Part shown: positions 1 to 5,479 of the stretch, in pieces
Layout: the number at the start of each line of letters is the position of its first letter
How positions within the stretch are numbered: position 1 is the first letter of the stretch
Assembly (NCBI GenBank): GCA_030146505.1
Contig: JASLCO010000304.1
Coordinates: forward strand, 1 to 6,450
Length of the DNA: 6,450 nucleotides
Direction of reading: 5' to 3'
Source: Moraxellaceae bacterium
GTDB lineage: Bacteria > Pseudomonadota > Gammaproteobacteria > Pseudomonadales > Moraxellaceae
Notes under the pieces: model-generated
Told to the model about the DNA's origin: nothing
The model's database searches: none
What the model saw: the letters and a program-made list of their open reading frames with translations, nothing else
Program-made: the position numbers and the translations under genes

Positions 1-437
1 GCGAGCAGCACGGCCTTGTAACCGGCGAGCGAAGCCTGCGAAGACAGGATGTCGGAGCTCTGGGCACGGGTGATACGCGGAATCAGTTCCAGCGCAACAC
101 AGGTCAGGCCCTTGGCGGCATAGGCATCGAAGTGCGTATTGAGATGCGGAGCGAAAGCAGCAAGCACGATGGCACCCTGCTTGTAGTTCGCCACTTCATC
201 GGCGGTCGGTGCAGCCACCTTGAACACGACATCGGCATCTTTCACCGTGTCGGCAGCAGTGGCGGCAATGGTGGCACCGGCTTCTTCATAGGCCTTGTCA
301 GTGCAGCTGGCGGCAAGACCCGCTCCGCTCTGCACGACCAGCTTGTAACCCAGCGCTGCGAATTTCTTCACCGTTTCCGGTGTCGCGGCAACGCGCGTCT
401 CGCCCGCCAGGATTTCGGCTGGAATCCCGATTTGCAT
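1..437 (-). CDS. pntA: NAD(P) transhydrogenase subunit alpha, N-terminal part (cut by the left edge)
   Basis: This is the first 145 residues of the alpha (NAD-binding) subunit of the membrane-bound proton-translocating transhydrogenase. The enzyme couples hydride transfer from NADH to NADP+ with proton entry and so supplies NADPH. The protein starts MQIGIPAEILAGETRVAATP, the classic N-terminus shared with alanine dehydrogenase. The VVQSGAG stretch near residue 37 and ITRAQSSDILSSQASLAGYKAV near residues 121-142 match the E. coli PntA regions RISRAQSLDALSSMANIAGYRA. The start is the ATG at 437-435; GGTGAGGG lies 6 bases upstream of it, a good ribosome binding site. The remainder, including the Rossmann NAD domain, lies beyond the window, so I cannot tell whether the alpha chain is undivided or split into PntAA and PntAB. 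The gene diverges from the EamA permease. Identification by family recall is strong. Confidence 0.93.
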   Translation of the reverse strand, partial: MQIGIPAEILAGETRVAATPETVKKFAALGYKLVVQSGAGLAASCTDKAYEEAGATIAATAADTVKDADVVFKVAAPTADEVANYKQGAIVLAAFAPHLNTHFDAYAAKGLTCVALELIPRITRAQSSDILSSQASLAGYKAVLL

Positions 438-542
438 GGTCAACCCTCACCTTGGCTGTTCGGTAATTAAGGAGACATCCTGACGGCAAGTTCTCTGAAC
501 CTGCCCGGACACGGCTGCGCGCAGGACGCGCAAAGGCCGGCG

Positions 543-572
543 ATTGTAATGCAGCGTTACCGGCAATGTGAG
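543..572 (-). promoter_or_regulatory. candidate sigma70-type promoter for pntA
   Basis: On the minus strand, TACAAT (548-543) matches five of six bases of the -10 consensus. An imperfect -35, CTCACA (572-567, four of six), lies 18 bases upstream. Transcription would start near 536 and leave a 5' leader of about 100 bases before the pntA ATG. The -10 is convincing and the -35 is weak, so this is a proposal from motif reading only. Confidence 0.35.
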
Positions 573-580
573 TACCCACC

Positions 581-601
581 GGTCAAATTGGCCTTTTTTT
601 T
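581..601 (+). terminator. possible weak intrinsic terminator (short hairpin plus T8)
   Basis: GGTC at 581-584 can pair with GGCC at 590-593 (one G-U pair) around a five-base AT-rich loop. The stem is followed directly by eight T at 594-601. The arrangement resembles a rho-independent terminator, but the stem is only four pairs and no plus-strand gene ends here. It might end antisense or leader transcription upstream of the permease gene, or the T run may be incidental. Confidence 0.2.
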
Positions 602-682
602 CGGCCCGGGCACTGATTTGTCGCGACGGGTTAACGCCGCTGTCCGACAAGACCGCAAGTGACTGCCAGGCCTGACATTTTT

Positions 683-708
683 CTGCAGGCAGCGACGCCG
701 GCCTGCAG
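683..708. repeat. 8-base perfect inverted repeat upstream of the permease gene
   Basis: CTGCAGGC (683-690) and GCCTGCAG (701-708) are exact reverse complements separated by 10 bases, so the half-site centres are 18 bases apart. The repeat lies 58 bases before the permease ATG and just upstream of the TACCAT hexamer at 719-724, where a -35 box would be expected. Position and symmetry suit a dimeric regulator's operator. It could also form a hairpin in a longer transcript. No regulator can be assigned. Confidence 0.4.
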
Positions 709-765
709 TTCCCCGCGCTACCATTGACGCATCTTGTGACATTTCTTCCGGCTCGCCCGACGATC

Positions 766-1665
766 ATGACTTCGCGCCAGACCCTGAGCGGCATCCTGCT
801 GGTACTGCTTTCCGCCGTGCTGTTTTCCACCAAGTCCATCTTCGTGAAGCTGGCTTACCGGGAGGCCGTGGATCCGGTCACCCTGCTCACCTTCCGCATG
901 CTGCTCTCCCTGCCCTTCTTCCTCGCCATGGCCTGGCTGGCGGAAAAGCGCGAGGCACCGCTCACCCTGCACCGCGGTGACTGGCTGAAACTTTTTGCAC
1001 TGGGTTTTGGCGGCTATTACATGGCCGCGCTGCTGGACTTCACGGGCCTGCAATACATCAGCGCCGGCCTTGAGCGCCTGGTGCTCTTCCTTTATCCCAC
1101 CATCACCGTGCTCATCACTGTTTTCGTGCTGAAACGCCCGGCCTCGCGCCTGACCTGGCTGGCCGTGGCCATCTGCTATGCCGGCATGGCGCTGGTGGTC
1201 TGGCAGGATGTACGCCATCCGTCCTCGCATCTTGGCTGGGGCATGGCACTGGTTTTCGCCAGCGCCCTCGCCTATGCCATCTATCTCGTGGGATCGGGCG
1301 AAATGATCCAGCGCACGGGCGCCAACCGCTTCACCGGCATCGTACTCAGCTTCGCCTGCCTGTCCTGCGTGGCGCATTTCCTGCTGGTGAATCCCCTCAC
1401 GGCCCTGCTCGTCAGCCCGCGCGTTTTCGCGCTGGGCCTGACACTGGCGATCGTCTGCACCGTGCTGCCCGCCACGCTGCTCACCAACGGCATACGCCGC
1501 ATCGGTGCCAGCCAGGCCGCGCTGATCGGCGCCGTCGGCCCCGTCTCCACGCTTTACCTGGGTTACGCCGTGCTGGGCGAAACCCTGACCGCGCTGCAGG
1601 GCCTGGGCACCGTGCTCGTGCTGGGCGGAGTGCTGCTGGTGAGCCTGAAAAAAAGCACAGCGTGA
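766..1665 (+). CDS. EamA-family (drug/metabolite transporter superfamily) permease
   Basis: This 299-residue integral membrane protein fits the usual 10-helix EamA permease of about 300 residues. Two EamA repeats are visible: residues about 7-137, ending in YISAGLERLVLFLYPTITVL and an FVLKRP turn, and residues about 150-293, ending in GASQAALIGAVGPVSTLYLG, the VLGETLT turn and a final hydrophobic helix with a basic LKKSTA tail. Such proteins move small metabolites or drugs across the inner membrane; the substrate cannot be read from the sequence. I chose the ATG at 766 because it directly precedes the first helix. An in-frame TTG at 724 would add 14 residues not typical of the family. Neither start has a clear ribosome binding site, so the start is uncertain and the message could be leaderless or weakly translated. 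The next gene follows 56 bases downstream on the same strand. Confidence 0.9.
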   Translation: MTSRQTLSGILLVLLSAVLFSTKSIFVKLAYREAVDPVTLLTFRMLLSLPFFLAMAWLAEKREAPLTLHRGDWLKLFALGFGGYYMAALLDFTGLQYISAGLERLVLFLYPTITVLITVFVLKRPASRLTWLAVAICYAGMALVVWQDVRHPSSHLGWGMALVFASALAYAIYLVGSGEMIQRTGANRFTGIVLSFACLSCVAHFLLVNPLTALLVSPRVFALGLTLAIVCTVLPATLLTNGIRRIGASQAALIGAVGPVSTLYLGYAVLGETLTALQGLGTVLVLGGVLLVSLKKSTA

Positions 1666-1690
1666 AATCACACAAAAGCCGCAGTAGCAT
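1662..1690 (+). promoter_or_regulatory. candidate promoter for the SDR gene
   Basis: GTGAAA (1662-1667) and TAGCAT (1685-1690) each match four of six consensus bases and are separated by an ideal 17 bases. The -35 overlaps the end of the permease gene. If real, the dehydrogenase has its own transcript starting near 1697. The match is modest, and read-through from the permease gene is equally possible, since I see no terminator in the 56-base gap. Confidence 0.3.
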
Positions 1691-1708
1691 GCAGGCCTTT
1701 TCATGACC

Positions 1709-1714
1709 AGGGAG
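1709..1714 (+). promoter_or_regulatory. ribosome binding site of the SDR gene
   Basis: AGGGAG lies seven bases before the ATG at 1722. It fixes the start of the dehydrogenase, whose N-terminus also aligns with the family from its first residues. Confidence 0.7.
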
Positions 1715-1721
1715 TTTCGCC

Positions 1722-2621
1722 ATGTCCGCACTGCGCTTTGACAACCGCATCGCCATTGTCACCGGTGCCGGCGGTGGCCTCGGTCGCCAGCATGCCCTGC
1801 TGCTGGGCCGGCTGGGTGCGAAAGTGGTGGTGAACGATCTGGGTGGCGGCATGCATGGCGATGGCGCCGGTGGCCACCGTGCAGCCGATGTGGTGGTGGA
1901 TGAAATCCGTGCCGCTGGTGGCGAGGCCGTCGCCAATTACGATTCCGTGGAAAACGGCGAGGCCATCGTGCAAAGCGCGCTGGATGCCTTCGGCAGCGTG
2001 GATATCGTCATCAACAATGCCGGCATCCTGCGCGATGTCAGCTTCGCCAAGATGAGTCCCGCCGACTGGGAGCTCGTGCACAAGGTGCATCTCACGGGTG
2101 CCATGCGTGTCACCCATGCGGCCTGGCCTGTCATGCGCGGGAAAGGTTACGGCCGCATCATCATGACCTCTTCCGCCGCCGGCATTTACGGCAATTTCGG
2201 ACAGACCAACTACGGCGCCGCCAAGCTCGGCCTGCTGGGCCTGGCGAATTGTCTTGCGGAAGAAGGCAAGGCCAAGGGCATCCATGTGAATACCATTGCA
2301 CCGATTGCCGCTTCGCGCATGACGGAGACCATCATGCCGCCGGAGGTGCTGGCGCGCCTGAAACCGGAGGCCGTGAGCCCGCTGGTGGCCTGGCTCTGCC
2401 ACGAAAGCTGCACAGAAACCAAAGGCGTGTTTGAAGTCGGTGCCGGCTATGTCAGCAAGCTGCGCTGGGAGCGTGCCGTGGGCGCACGCTTTGGCGAAAA
2501 CGAAAATTTCGGCGTGGACGATGTGGCTGCCCGCTGGAGCGAGATCACGGACTTCAGCACCGGCGAATATCCGGGCAGCATGCATGAATCATTTGCCGCC
2601 ATACTGAACACCGGCAAGTGA
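1722..2621 (+). CDS. short-chain dehydrogenase of the MFE-2 type, probable (3R)-hydroxyacyl-CoA dehydrogenase
   Basis: This 299-residue cytoplasmic NAD(P)-dependent oxidoreductase closely resembles the first domain of eukaryotic peroxisomal multifunctional enzyme 2 (HSD17B4), which oxidises (3R)-hydroxyacyl-CoA in beta-oxidation. Visible motifs: TGAGGGLG cofactor loop (14-21), D39 in VVNDLGGG (favours NAD), VANYDSVE (70-77), NNAGILRD (98-105), YGRIIMTSSA (143-152), and the catalytic set S151, Y164, K168 in the context GIYGNFGQTNYGAAKLGLLG (154-173). The numbering of that triad coincides with the mammalian enzyme. Further family blocks are CLAEEGK, NTIAPIAASRM, WLCHESC, FEVGAGYVSKLRWER and the C-terminal tail. 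The protein ends after the dehydrogenase domain, with no hydratase or SCP2 domain attached, so a separate hydratase would be needed. It lies between a permease and a START-domain protein. Acyl-CoA or steroid-side-chain substrates are plausible but not proven. Confidence 0.92.
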   Translation: MSALRFDNRIAIVTGAGGGLGRQHALLLGRLGAKVVVNDLGGGMHGDGAGGHRAADVVVDEIRAAGGEAVANYDSVENGEAIVQSALDAFGSVDIVINNAGILRDVSFAKMSPADWELVHKVHLTGAMRVTHAAWPVMRGKGYGRIIMTSSAAGIYGNFGQTNYGAAKLGLLGLANCLAEEGKAKGIHVNTIAPIAASRMTETIMPPEVLARLKPEAVSPLVAWLCHESCTETKGVFEVGAGYVSKLRWERAVGARFGENENFGVDDVAARWSEITDFSTGEYPGSMHESFAAILNTGK

Positions 2622-2669
2622 GACCGCCTGGTGCTGACCGCCCGCACCACCACACCGTGCCCAAAGCCA

Positions 2670-2698
2670 ATGTCACGGCACGCCAGACGCACTAGGAT
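2670..2698 (+). promoter_or_regulatory. candidate promoter for the START-domain gene
   Basis: ATGTCA (2670-2675) and TAGGAT (2693-2698), each four of six consensus bases, are spaced by 17 bases in the 120-base gap after the SDR gene. The predicted transcript would begin near 2705 and leave a 5' leader of roughly 37 bases. The evidence is motif only. Confidence 0.3.
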
Positions 2699-2731
2699 GG
2701 CAGGCGGCCGGCAACACATGCCATTTTTCAC

Positions 2732-2735
2732 GGAG
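2732..2735 (+). promoter_or_regulatory. ribosome binding site deciding the START-domain protein start
   Basis: GGAG lies six bases before the ATG at 2742. That ATG is immediately followed by a signal peptide, so it is preferred over in-frame ATGs upstream at 2670, 2697 and 2718 and over the frame's first possible start at 2631. Confidence 0.6.
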
Positions 2736-2741
2736 TACCGC

Positions 2742-3425
2742 ATGCCCCCTTTCCTTTCCACGCTTTGCCTCACCCTCATGCTCTGCCTGTTGCCCCTGGC
2801 CAGTCACGCTGAAACGGCCTGGCACGCAGCGGGGAACAAGAACGGCATACAGGTGTGGAAGCGGCCGGTGGCCGGCTCGCCCTTCGTGGAATTCCGGGCT
2901 GAAACCACCGTGACCTCCACACTCTCGGCCCTGATCAATCTTTTTTACGACCTCGACGCCGCACCGCAATGGCTGGACAGCACGCGCAAGGTCACTGCCG
3001 TACGCCGTGACGACACCAAACAGGAATACGTGCTGCTGCTGGAAACCGACATGCCCTGGCCCCTGCAGGACCGCGATGCAGTGATTGCCGGCCGCTGGTG
3101 GCAGGACCCGCAAACACTGGTCATATCCATGCGCGGGCAGAGCGTGGAAGGCGTGGTGCCGGTGAATCCGGCCTATGTGCGCAACAATATCCGCTCGGAC
3201 TGGACCTTCATTCCGCTGGGTCGCGGCCAGGTGAAAGTGGTCATGGGCGGCCATGTGGACCCGGGCGGTAATCTGCCGGACTGGGCCGTGAACATGCTGA
3301 TACAGCAATCGCCACTGCGCACGCTGGCCAATATGAAGCGCATGATTGCCGACCCGAAACGGCAGGCGGAAAAACACACCGGCGTCATCGAACCCGATGC
3401 CGCCTTCAACCCGAAGCCGGAATGA
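2742..3425 (+). CDS. exported START-domain (StAR-related lipid-transfer) protein
   Basis: This 227-residue protein has an N-terminal signal peptide and one START domain, a helix-grip fold that holds lipids or sterols in a hydrophobic cavity. Residues 4-19 form the hydrophobic core and ASHA at 20-23 is a type I signal peptidase site, so the mature protein should begin ETAWHAAG and work in the periplasm. The signal peptide is odd in having no lysine or arginine before its hydrophobic core. START features follow: GIQVWKRPV near residue 33, the VEFRAETTV strand, an FYDLDAAPQWLDS helix, the bacterial START block MPWPLQDRDAVIAGRWW, and a long C-terminal amphipathic helix PDWAVNMLIQQSPLRTLANM (179-198) that would lid the cavity. 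A polar tail of about 25 residues closes the chain. The ligand is unknown. The adjacent acyl-CoA-type dehydrogenase suggests a lipid role, by inference. Confidence 0.87.
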   Translation: MPPFLSTLCLTLMLCLLPLASHAETAWHAAGNKNGIQVWKRPVAGSPFVEFRAETTVTSTLSALINLFYDLDAAPQWLDSTRKVTAVRRDDTKQEYVLLLETDMPWPLQDRDAVIAGRWWQDPQTLVISMRGQSVEGVVPVNPAYVRNNIRSDWTFIPLGRGQVKVVMGGHVDPGGNLPDWAVNMLIQQSPLRTLANMKRMIADPKRQAEKHTGVIEPDAAFNPKPE

Positions 3426-3428
3426 CAG

Positions 3429-3491
3429 GTCGCCGTATCAAGGCGACAGAAAAGCAGGGCCATGTATTGGCTTAGCAATGTATCTGTCGCC
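3429..3491. repeat. competing inverted repeats after the START-domain gene
   Basis: GTCGCC (3429-3434) pairs with GGCGAC (3442-3447) around a seven-base loop just after the START-domain stop codon. The same downstream arm, extended to GGCGACAGA (3442-3450), is also a perfect 9-base complement of TCTGTCGCC (3483-3491), across 32 bases. The two pairings are mutually exclusive. No T run follows either stem, so the segment is not a standard intrinsic terminator. Confidence 0.5.
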
Positions 3492-3564
3492 CCGGCGAAG
3501 GCCGGTGCCCATGCAGTGAGCTTGTTTCACCGCCGCATGGATTCCGGCCGGCGCCGGAATGGCA
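3485..3564. repeat. REP/MITE-like palindromic repeat element
   Basis: Two 32-base arms (3485-3516 and 3533-3564) are imperfect inverted copies, identical at 22 of 32 aligned positions, separated by 16 bases. Each arm folds by itself: CCGGC-GAAG-GCCGG at 3492-3505, and ATTCCGGC-CGGC-GCCGGAAT (an 8-base perfect stem) at 3541-3560. The text pattern (CCCCGGCGAAGGCCGG, then GGATTCCGGCC...GCCGGAATGGC) has the look of dispersed intergenic palindromes common in high-GC proteobacteria. Such elements are often moved by REP-associated tyrosine transposases and sit between convergent genes, as here. Family membership is by resemblance, since only one copy is in this window. Confidence 0.65.
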
Positions 3565-3651
3565 AAAAAAGAAGATGAACAGCTCCCAGAGAGTCAGGCC
3601 GATAGCCAAAAAACACTGCCAGACTCACTCGCAACCACTCCCGGAAAATAT

Positions 3652-4668
3652 TCACGGCCCCGGCGCCGCATCCACCAGGCTGTCGCGGTAACGGTCCCGG
3701 TAGCGCAGTGGTGTCATGCCGGTCCAGCGACGGAAAGCACGGTAGAAGGCGCTGGGTTCGGAAAAGCCCACCAGATAGGCGATCTCCTCTATGCTCTGCG
3801 TCGTCTGCAGCAAGCGTTCGGCCAGGCGCTGGCGATAGTCCTCGAGGATGTCGTTGTAGCTGGTTTCCACCGCAGCCAGCTCCAGTTGCAGGCGCCGGCG
3901 CGTCATCCCCAGGCGCAGGGCAATGGCATCGATGCCGAAATTCCCGCCCTCCAGCGACTGGCTGATGGCACGGCGCACCGTGAGCACCAGTTCCTGCCGG
4001 CTCATTTCCTCGAGCTTTTCATCCGCGATTTTTTCATGCTGCGGCTGCAGCGAAAGATCGGCATGCCAGATTTCATGCCCCAGCAGGGAGGCATCGAAAT
4101 AAAGCCGGTTCTCGGCGGCGCCGAGCACCACGGGACAGCCATAAACGGACTGGTAAGACGCTGGCAGGGCGCCGGCCTCATGACGGAAATCAATGCGCTG
4201 CGGCTGGAACTTCCCGTCGCTGACATCACGCAGGAAACGTATGGCACCGCCGGTGAAACACTCCGCAAGATGACGCAGGCGGCGCTGCGGCGTGTCGTCG
4301 ACGAGATAGCATTCGCCGGTGGTGACCACGAGTCGCAGCGACAACGCCCTGTTGAGCAGTTTCTGGTAAGCCAGCGTACGCAGCAGGGCGCCGCCCAGCG
4401 TGCGGCTGCTGGAAAAGAAATACTCGACAACATGGCCGCGCAGGCTGGGCAGGAAGCCGCTCAGCCAGAGACCGGCATCGGCTTCGCCCGTCACCTGCAC
4501 CAGGGCATCCCAGAAAGCCCCCTGCAGGGCTTCATCATCCTGCTTCTCCGGGGCAAGCACGGCCAGCAGGCGCCCCTGCAGGGCCAGCACGGCCGATGCC
4601 GGCACACCGGCGGCCTCCAGCGCGCGGAAAGTGGCGCGGGATAGTAGCGAAGCGTCAGCCGCAGACAT
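3652..4668 (-). CDS. AraC-family transcriptional regulator with arabinose-binding-type N-terminal domain
   Basis: This 338-residue DNA-binding regulator has the two-part layout of the OruR/ArgR-like branch of the AraC family. Residues about 20-205 form the ligand-sensing domain (Pfam Arabinose_bd type), with HVVEYFFSSSRTLGGALLRT, then a beta-rich part, VYGCPVVLGAAENRLYFDAS and LLGHEIWHAD. Residues about 230-325 hold two helix-turn-helix units: FGIDAIALRLGMTRRRLQLE (244-263) and SIEEIAYLVGFSEPSAFYRA (292-311), followed by FRRWTGMTPLRYR, the AraC signature. The stop is the TGA at 3654-3652 and the start is the ATG at 4668. No clear ribosome binding site precedes that start; the gene lies 17 bases after the upstream gene's stop, so translation may be coupled. 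It probably controls its own operon or neighbours. The effector is unknown, although relatives include regulators of lipid, steroid and amino-acid catabolism. Confidence 0.92.
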   Translation of the reverse strand: MSAADASLLSRATFRALEAAGVPASAVLALQGRLLAVLAPEKQDDEALQGAFWDALVQVTGEADAGLWLSGFLPSLRGHVVEYFFSSSRTLGGALLRTLAYQKLLNRALSLRLVVTTGECYLVDDTPQRRLRHLAECFTGGAIRFLRDVSDGKFQPQRIDFRHEAGALPASYQSVYGCPVVLGAAENRLYFDASLLGHEIWHADLSLQPQHEKIADEKLEEMSRQELVLTVRRAISQSLEGGNFGIDAIALRLGMTRRRLQLELAAVETSYNDILEDYRQRLAERLLQTTQSIEEIAYLVGFSEPSAFYRAFRRWTGMTPLRYRDRYRDSLVDAAPGP

Positions 4669-4685
4669 CGGTAATATGCAAGTTC

Positions 4686-5447
4686 TCAGTGGGAAGCCAC
4701 ACTCGCCTGCATGCCGAGTGCGGGTACGATGACATTGAAGGGATCCACCTTGTGGTCGAAAAGATTATCCACCACATGATGTTCGGCTTCGGTGAAGACA
4801 TTGACATATTCCACCGCCGAACCCATGGGCTTCATGGCGGCAAAACCACGGCCGAGGAAGTCGTAAAGCCCGCCCAATCCTGCCGCATGTGCCGGCCGGT
4901 GTGCAAACCGGAAAGTGGCATAAATCACGCGTGACCGCACATAGCGATCCAGGCCCATGCCCAGTTCGTTGAGCAGCGCCATTTGCAGGTGCCGGTCTTC
5001 ACGCGAGGAAGCACGACGATAGGCATCGGCATAGTTTTCCAGCGTGATCCGGCTGGCGCCCTCTTCCTCGAAAATGATTTCCGCCACGCGCTGGTCCAGC
5101 AGGCCGGTGAGTGAATTCAGCTCCAGTGCCACGGCGGCCGTGCGCAATACAACGTCAGGCAGGAGACGCGAAGCCAGTGGCAGGGCACGCTCCACCTCTT
5201 CAGCCAACTGGTGCAGATCCAGGCCATACATGTCATCCAGGAAAAAACGCGTCACCGGGGCATAGCGCGCATCATTGAGGAACTGGCCGTGACGCAAGGT
5301 GAGCTGCTCCACCTGCCAGCGCTGCACCGCCATGAACCAGATGTTGAACACCTTGTCTTCATGGCAACGCCAACTGCGGTAGATGTCGATTTCACGGCGG
5401 ATGAGATCGGCCACGCCGAGGGGCTTGCTGCTGTCGCGTTTTTGCAT
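4686..5447 (-). CDS. conserved uncharacterised helical protein with FFLDDMYG motif
   Basis: This is a 253-residue soluble protein with no signal peptide or membrane segment and a strongly helical, charged composition. I recognise it only as a member of a conserved bacterial family without assigned function. Its marks are TRFFLDDMYGLDL (66-78), LLPDVVLRTAAVALELNSLT (95-114) and a C-terminal block AAGLGGLYDFLGRGFAAMKP (188-207). No cofactor or catalytic motif stands out; several His residues (180-190 and 223-224) might be tested for metal binding. I chose the ATG at 5447 because GGAGG lies eight bases before it. An ATG at 5462 would add only MEAVI and has no such site. The longer frame to 5714 runs through the neighbouring gene and gives a Cys/Trp/Arg-rich, non-protein-like N-terminus. 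The ribosome binding site sits within a perfect palindrome (5451-5479). The AraC gene follows after 17 bases and very likely shares its transcript. Confidence 0.82.
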   Translation of the reverse strand: MQKRDSSKPLGVADLIRREIDIYRSWRCHEDKVFNIWFMAVQRWQVEQLTLRHGQFLNDARYAPVTRFFLDDMYGLDLHQLAEEVERALPLASRLLPDVVLRTAAVALELNSLTGLLDQRVAEIIFEEEGASRITLENYADAYRRASSREDRHLQMALLNELGMGLDRYVRSRVIYATFRFAHRPAHAAGLGGLYDFLGRGFAAMKPMGSAVEYVNVFTEAEHHVVDNLFDHKVDPFNVIVPALGMQASVASH

Positions 5448-5450
5448 GAT

Positions 5451-5479
5451 GACTGCCTCCATCAGTGATGGAGGCAGTC
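5451..5479. promoter_or_regulatory. perfect 29-base palindrome over the ribosome binding site: candidate operator or RBS hairpin
   Basis: GACTGCCTCCATCA (5451-5464) is the exact reverse complement of TGATGGAGGCAGTC (5466-5479), with one centre base at 5465. In the minus-strand message the downstream arm contains GGAGG, the ribosome binding site of the helical-protein gene, and the upstream arm contains its complement CCTCC. The arm ends three bases before the ATG. A folded message would hide the ribosome binding site in a stem of up to 13 pairs with a three-base loop. The same segment overlaps a possible -10 (TAGACT, 5481-5476) and would cover the transcription start, the typical position of a repressor operator. 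The symmetry is certain; the function is inferred. Confidence 0.7.

Larger units (their letters stand above)
438..765. other. divergent intergenic region between pntA and the EamA permease
   Basis: This stretch of about 330 bases holds no convincing gene. Open frames across it have no ribosome binding site and no recognisable product. It contains the candidate pntA promoter (543-572), an isolated run of eight T at 594-601 flanked by GGCC on both sides, an 8-base perfect inverted repeat (683-690 / 701-708), and a TACCAT hexamer at 719-724 that could be a -10 box for the permease gene. No good -35 sits at the right distance from that hexamer. Regulation of both divergent genes is presumably encoded here. 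Confidence 0.6.
3426..3651. other. convergent intergenic gap carrying repeats, no gene
   Basis: This region of 226 bases separates the ends of the START-domain gene (plus) and the AraC gene (minus). It contains a cluster of GTCGCC/GGCGAC inverted repeats (3429-3491), a REP-like palindromic element (3485-3564), an A7 run just after it (3564-3570), and a further imperfect stem (3591-3599 / 3618-3626) with an A6 run in its loop. I see no textbook terminator with a T run on either strand. The structures may serve that purpose through rho or 3'-end protection. Confidence 0.6.

Noticed and set aside
724..765. TTG at 724 as the start of the EamA permease
   Set aside because: It adds 14 residues before the first helix that do not look like the family, and it has no ribosome binding site. 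The same bases read as a -35-like TTGACG, but no -10 lies at the right distance.
718..1731. Long minus-strand open frame (337 codons) opposite the permease gene
   Set aside because: Its translation is rich in Gln, His, Gly and Ala with no hydrophobic core or known motif, as expected of the antisense frame of a GC-rich membrane-protein gene. The plus-strand product is clearly an EamA permease.
1701..2585. Minus-strand open frame (294 codons) opposite the SDR gene
   Set aside because: The His/Ala/Gly-rich product matches no family, while the plus strand encodes an SDR with intact catalytic residues.
2631..2741. Upstream starts of the START-domain gene
   Set aside because: These would put 37 or fewer basic, non-conserved residues before the signal peptide. 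The ATG at 2742 has GGAG six bases upstream, although short extensions cannot be fully excluded.
2673..3377. Minus-strand open frame (234 codons) opposite the START-domain gene
   Set aside because: Low-complexity His/Arg/Gly composition; the plus strand carries a recognisable signal peptide and START domain.
3541..3570. Hairpin plus A7 run read as an intrinsic terminator
   Set aside because: On the plus strand the stem is followed by A, not T. On the minus strand the T run comes before the stem, not after it. It fits a repeat element better.
3591..3626. Imperfect stem (GAGTC-A-GGC / GCC-A-GACTC) as terminator of the AraC gene
   Set aside because: The T run seen on the minus strand lies inside the loop, not after the stem, and the stem has an internal mismatch. 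It is recorded only as a weak structure.
3559..4644. Plus-strand open frame (361 codons) opposite the AraC gene
   Set aside because: The product is Gln/Ala/Gly/His-rich without motifs. The minus strand encodes an AraC regulator with both helix-turn-helix units.
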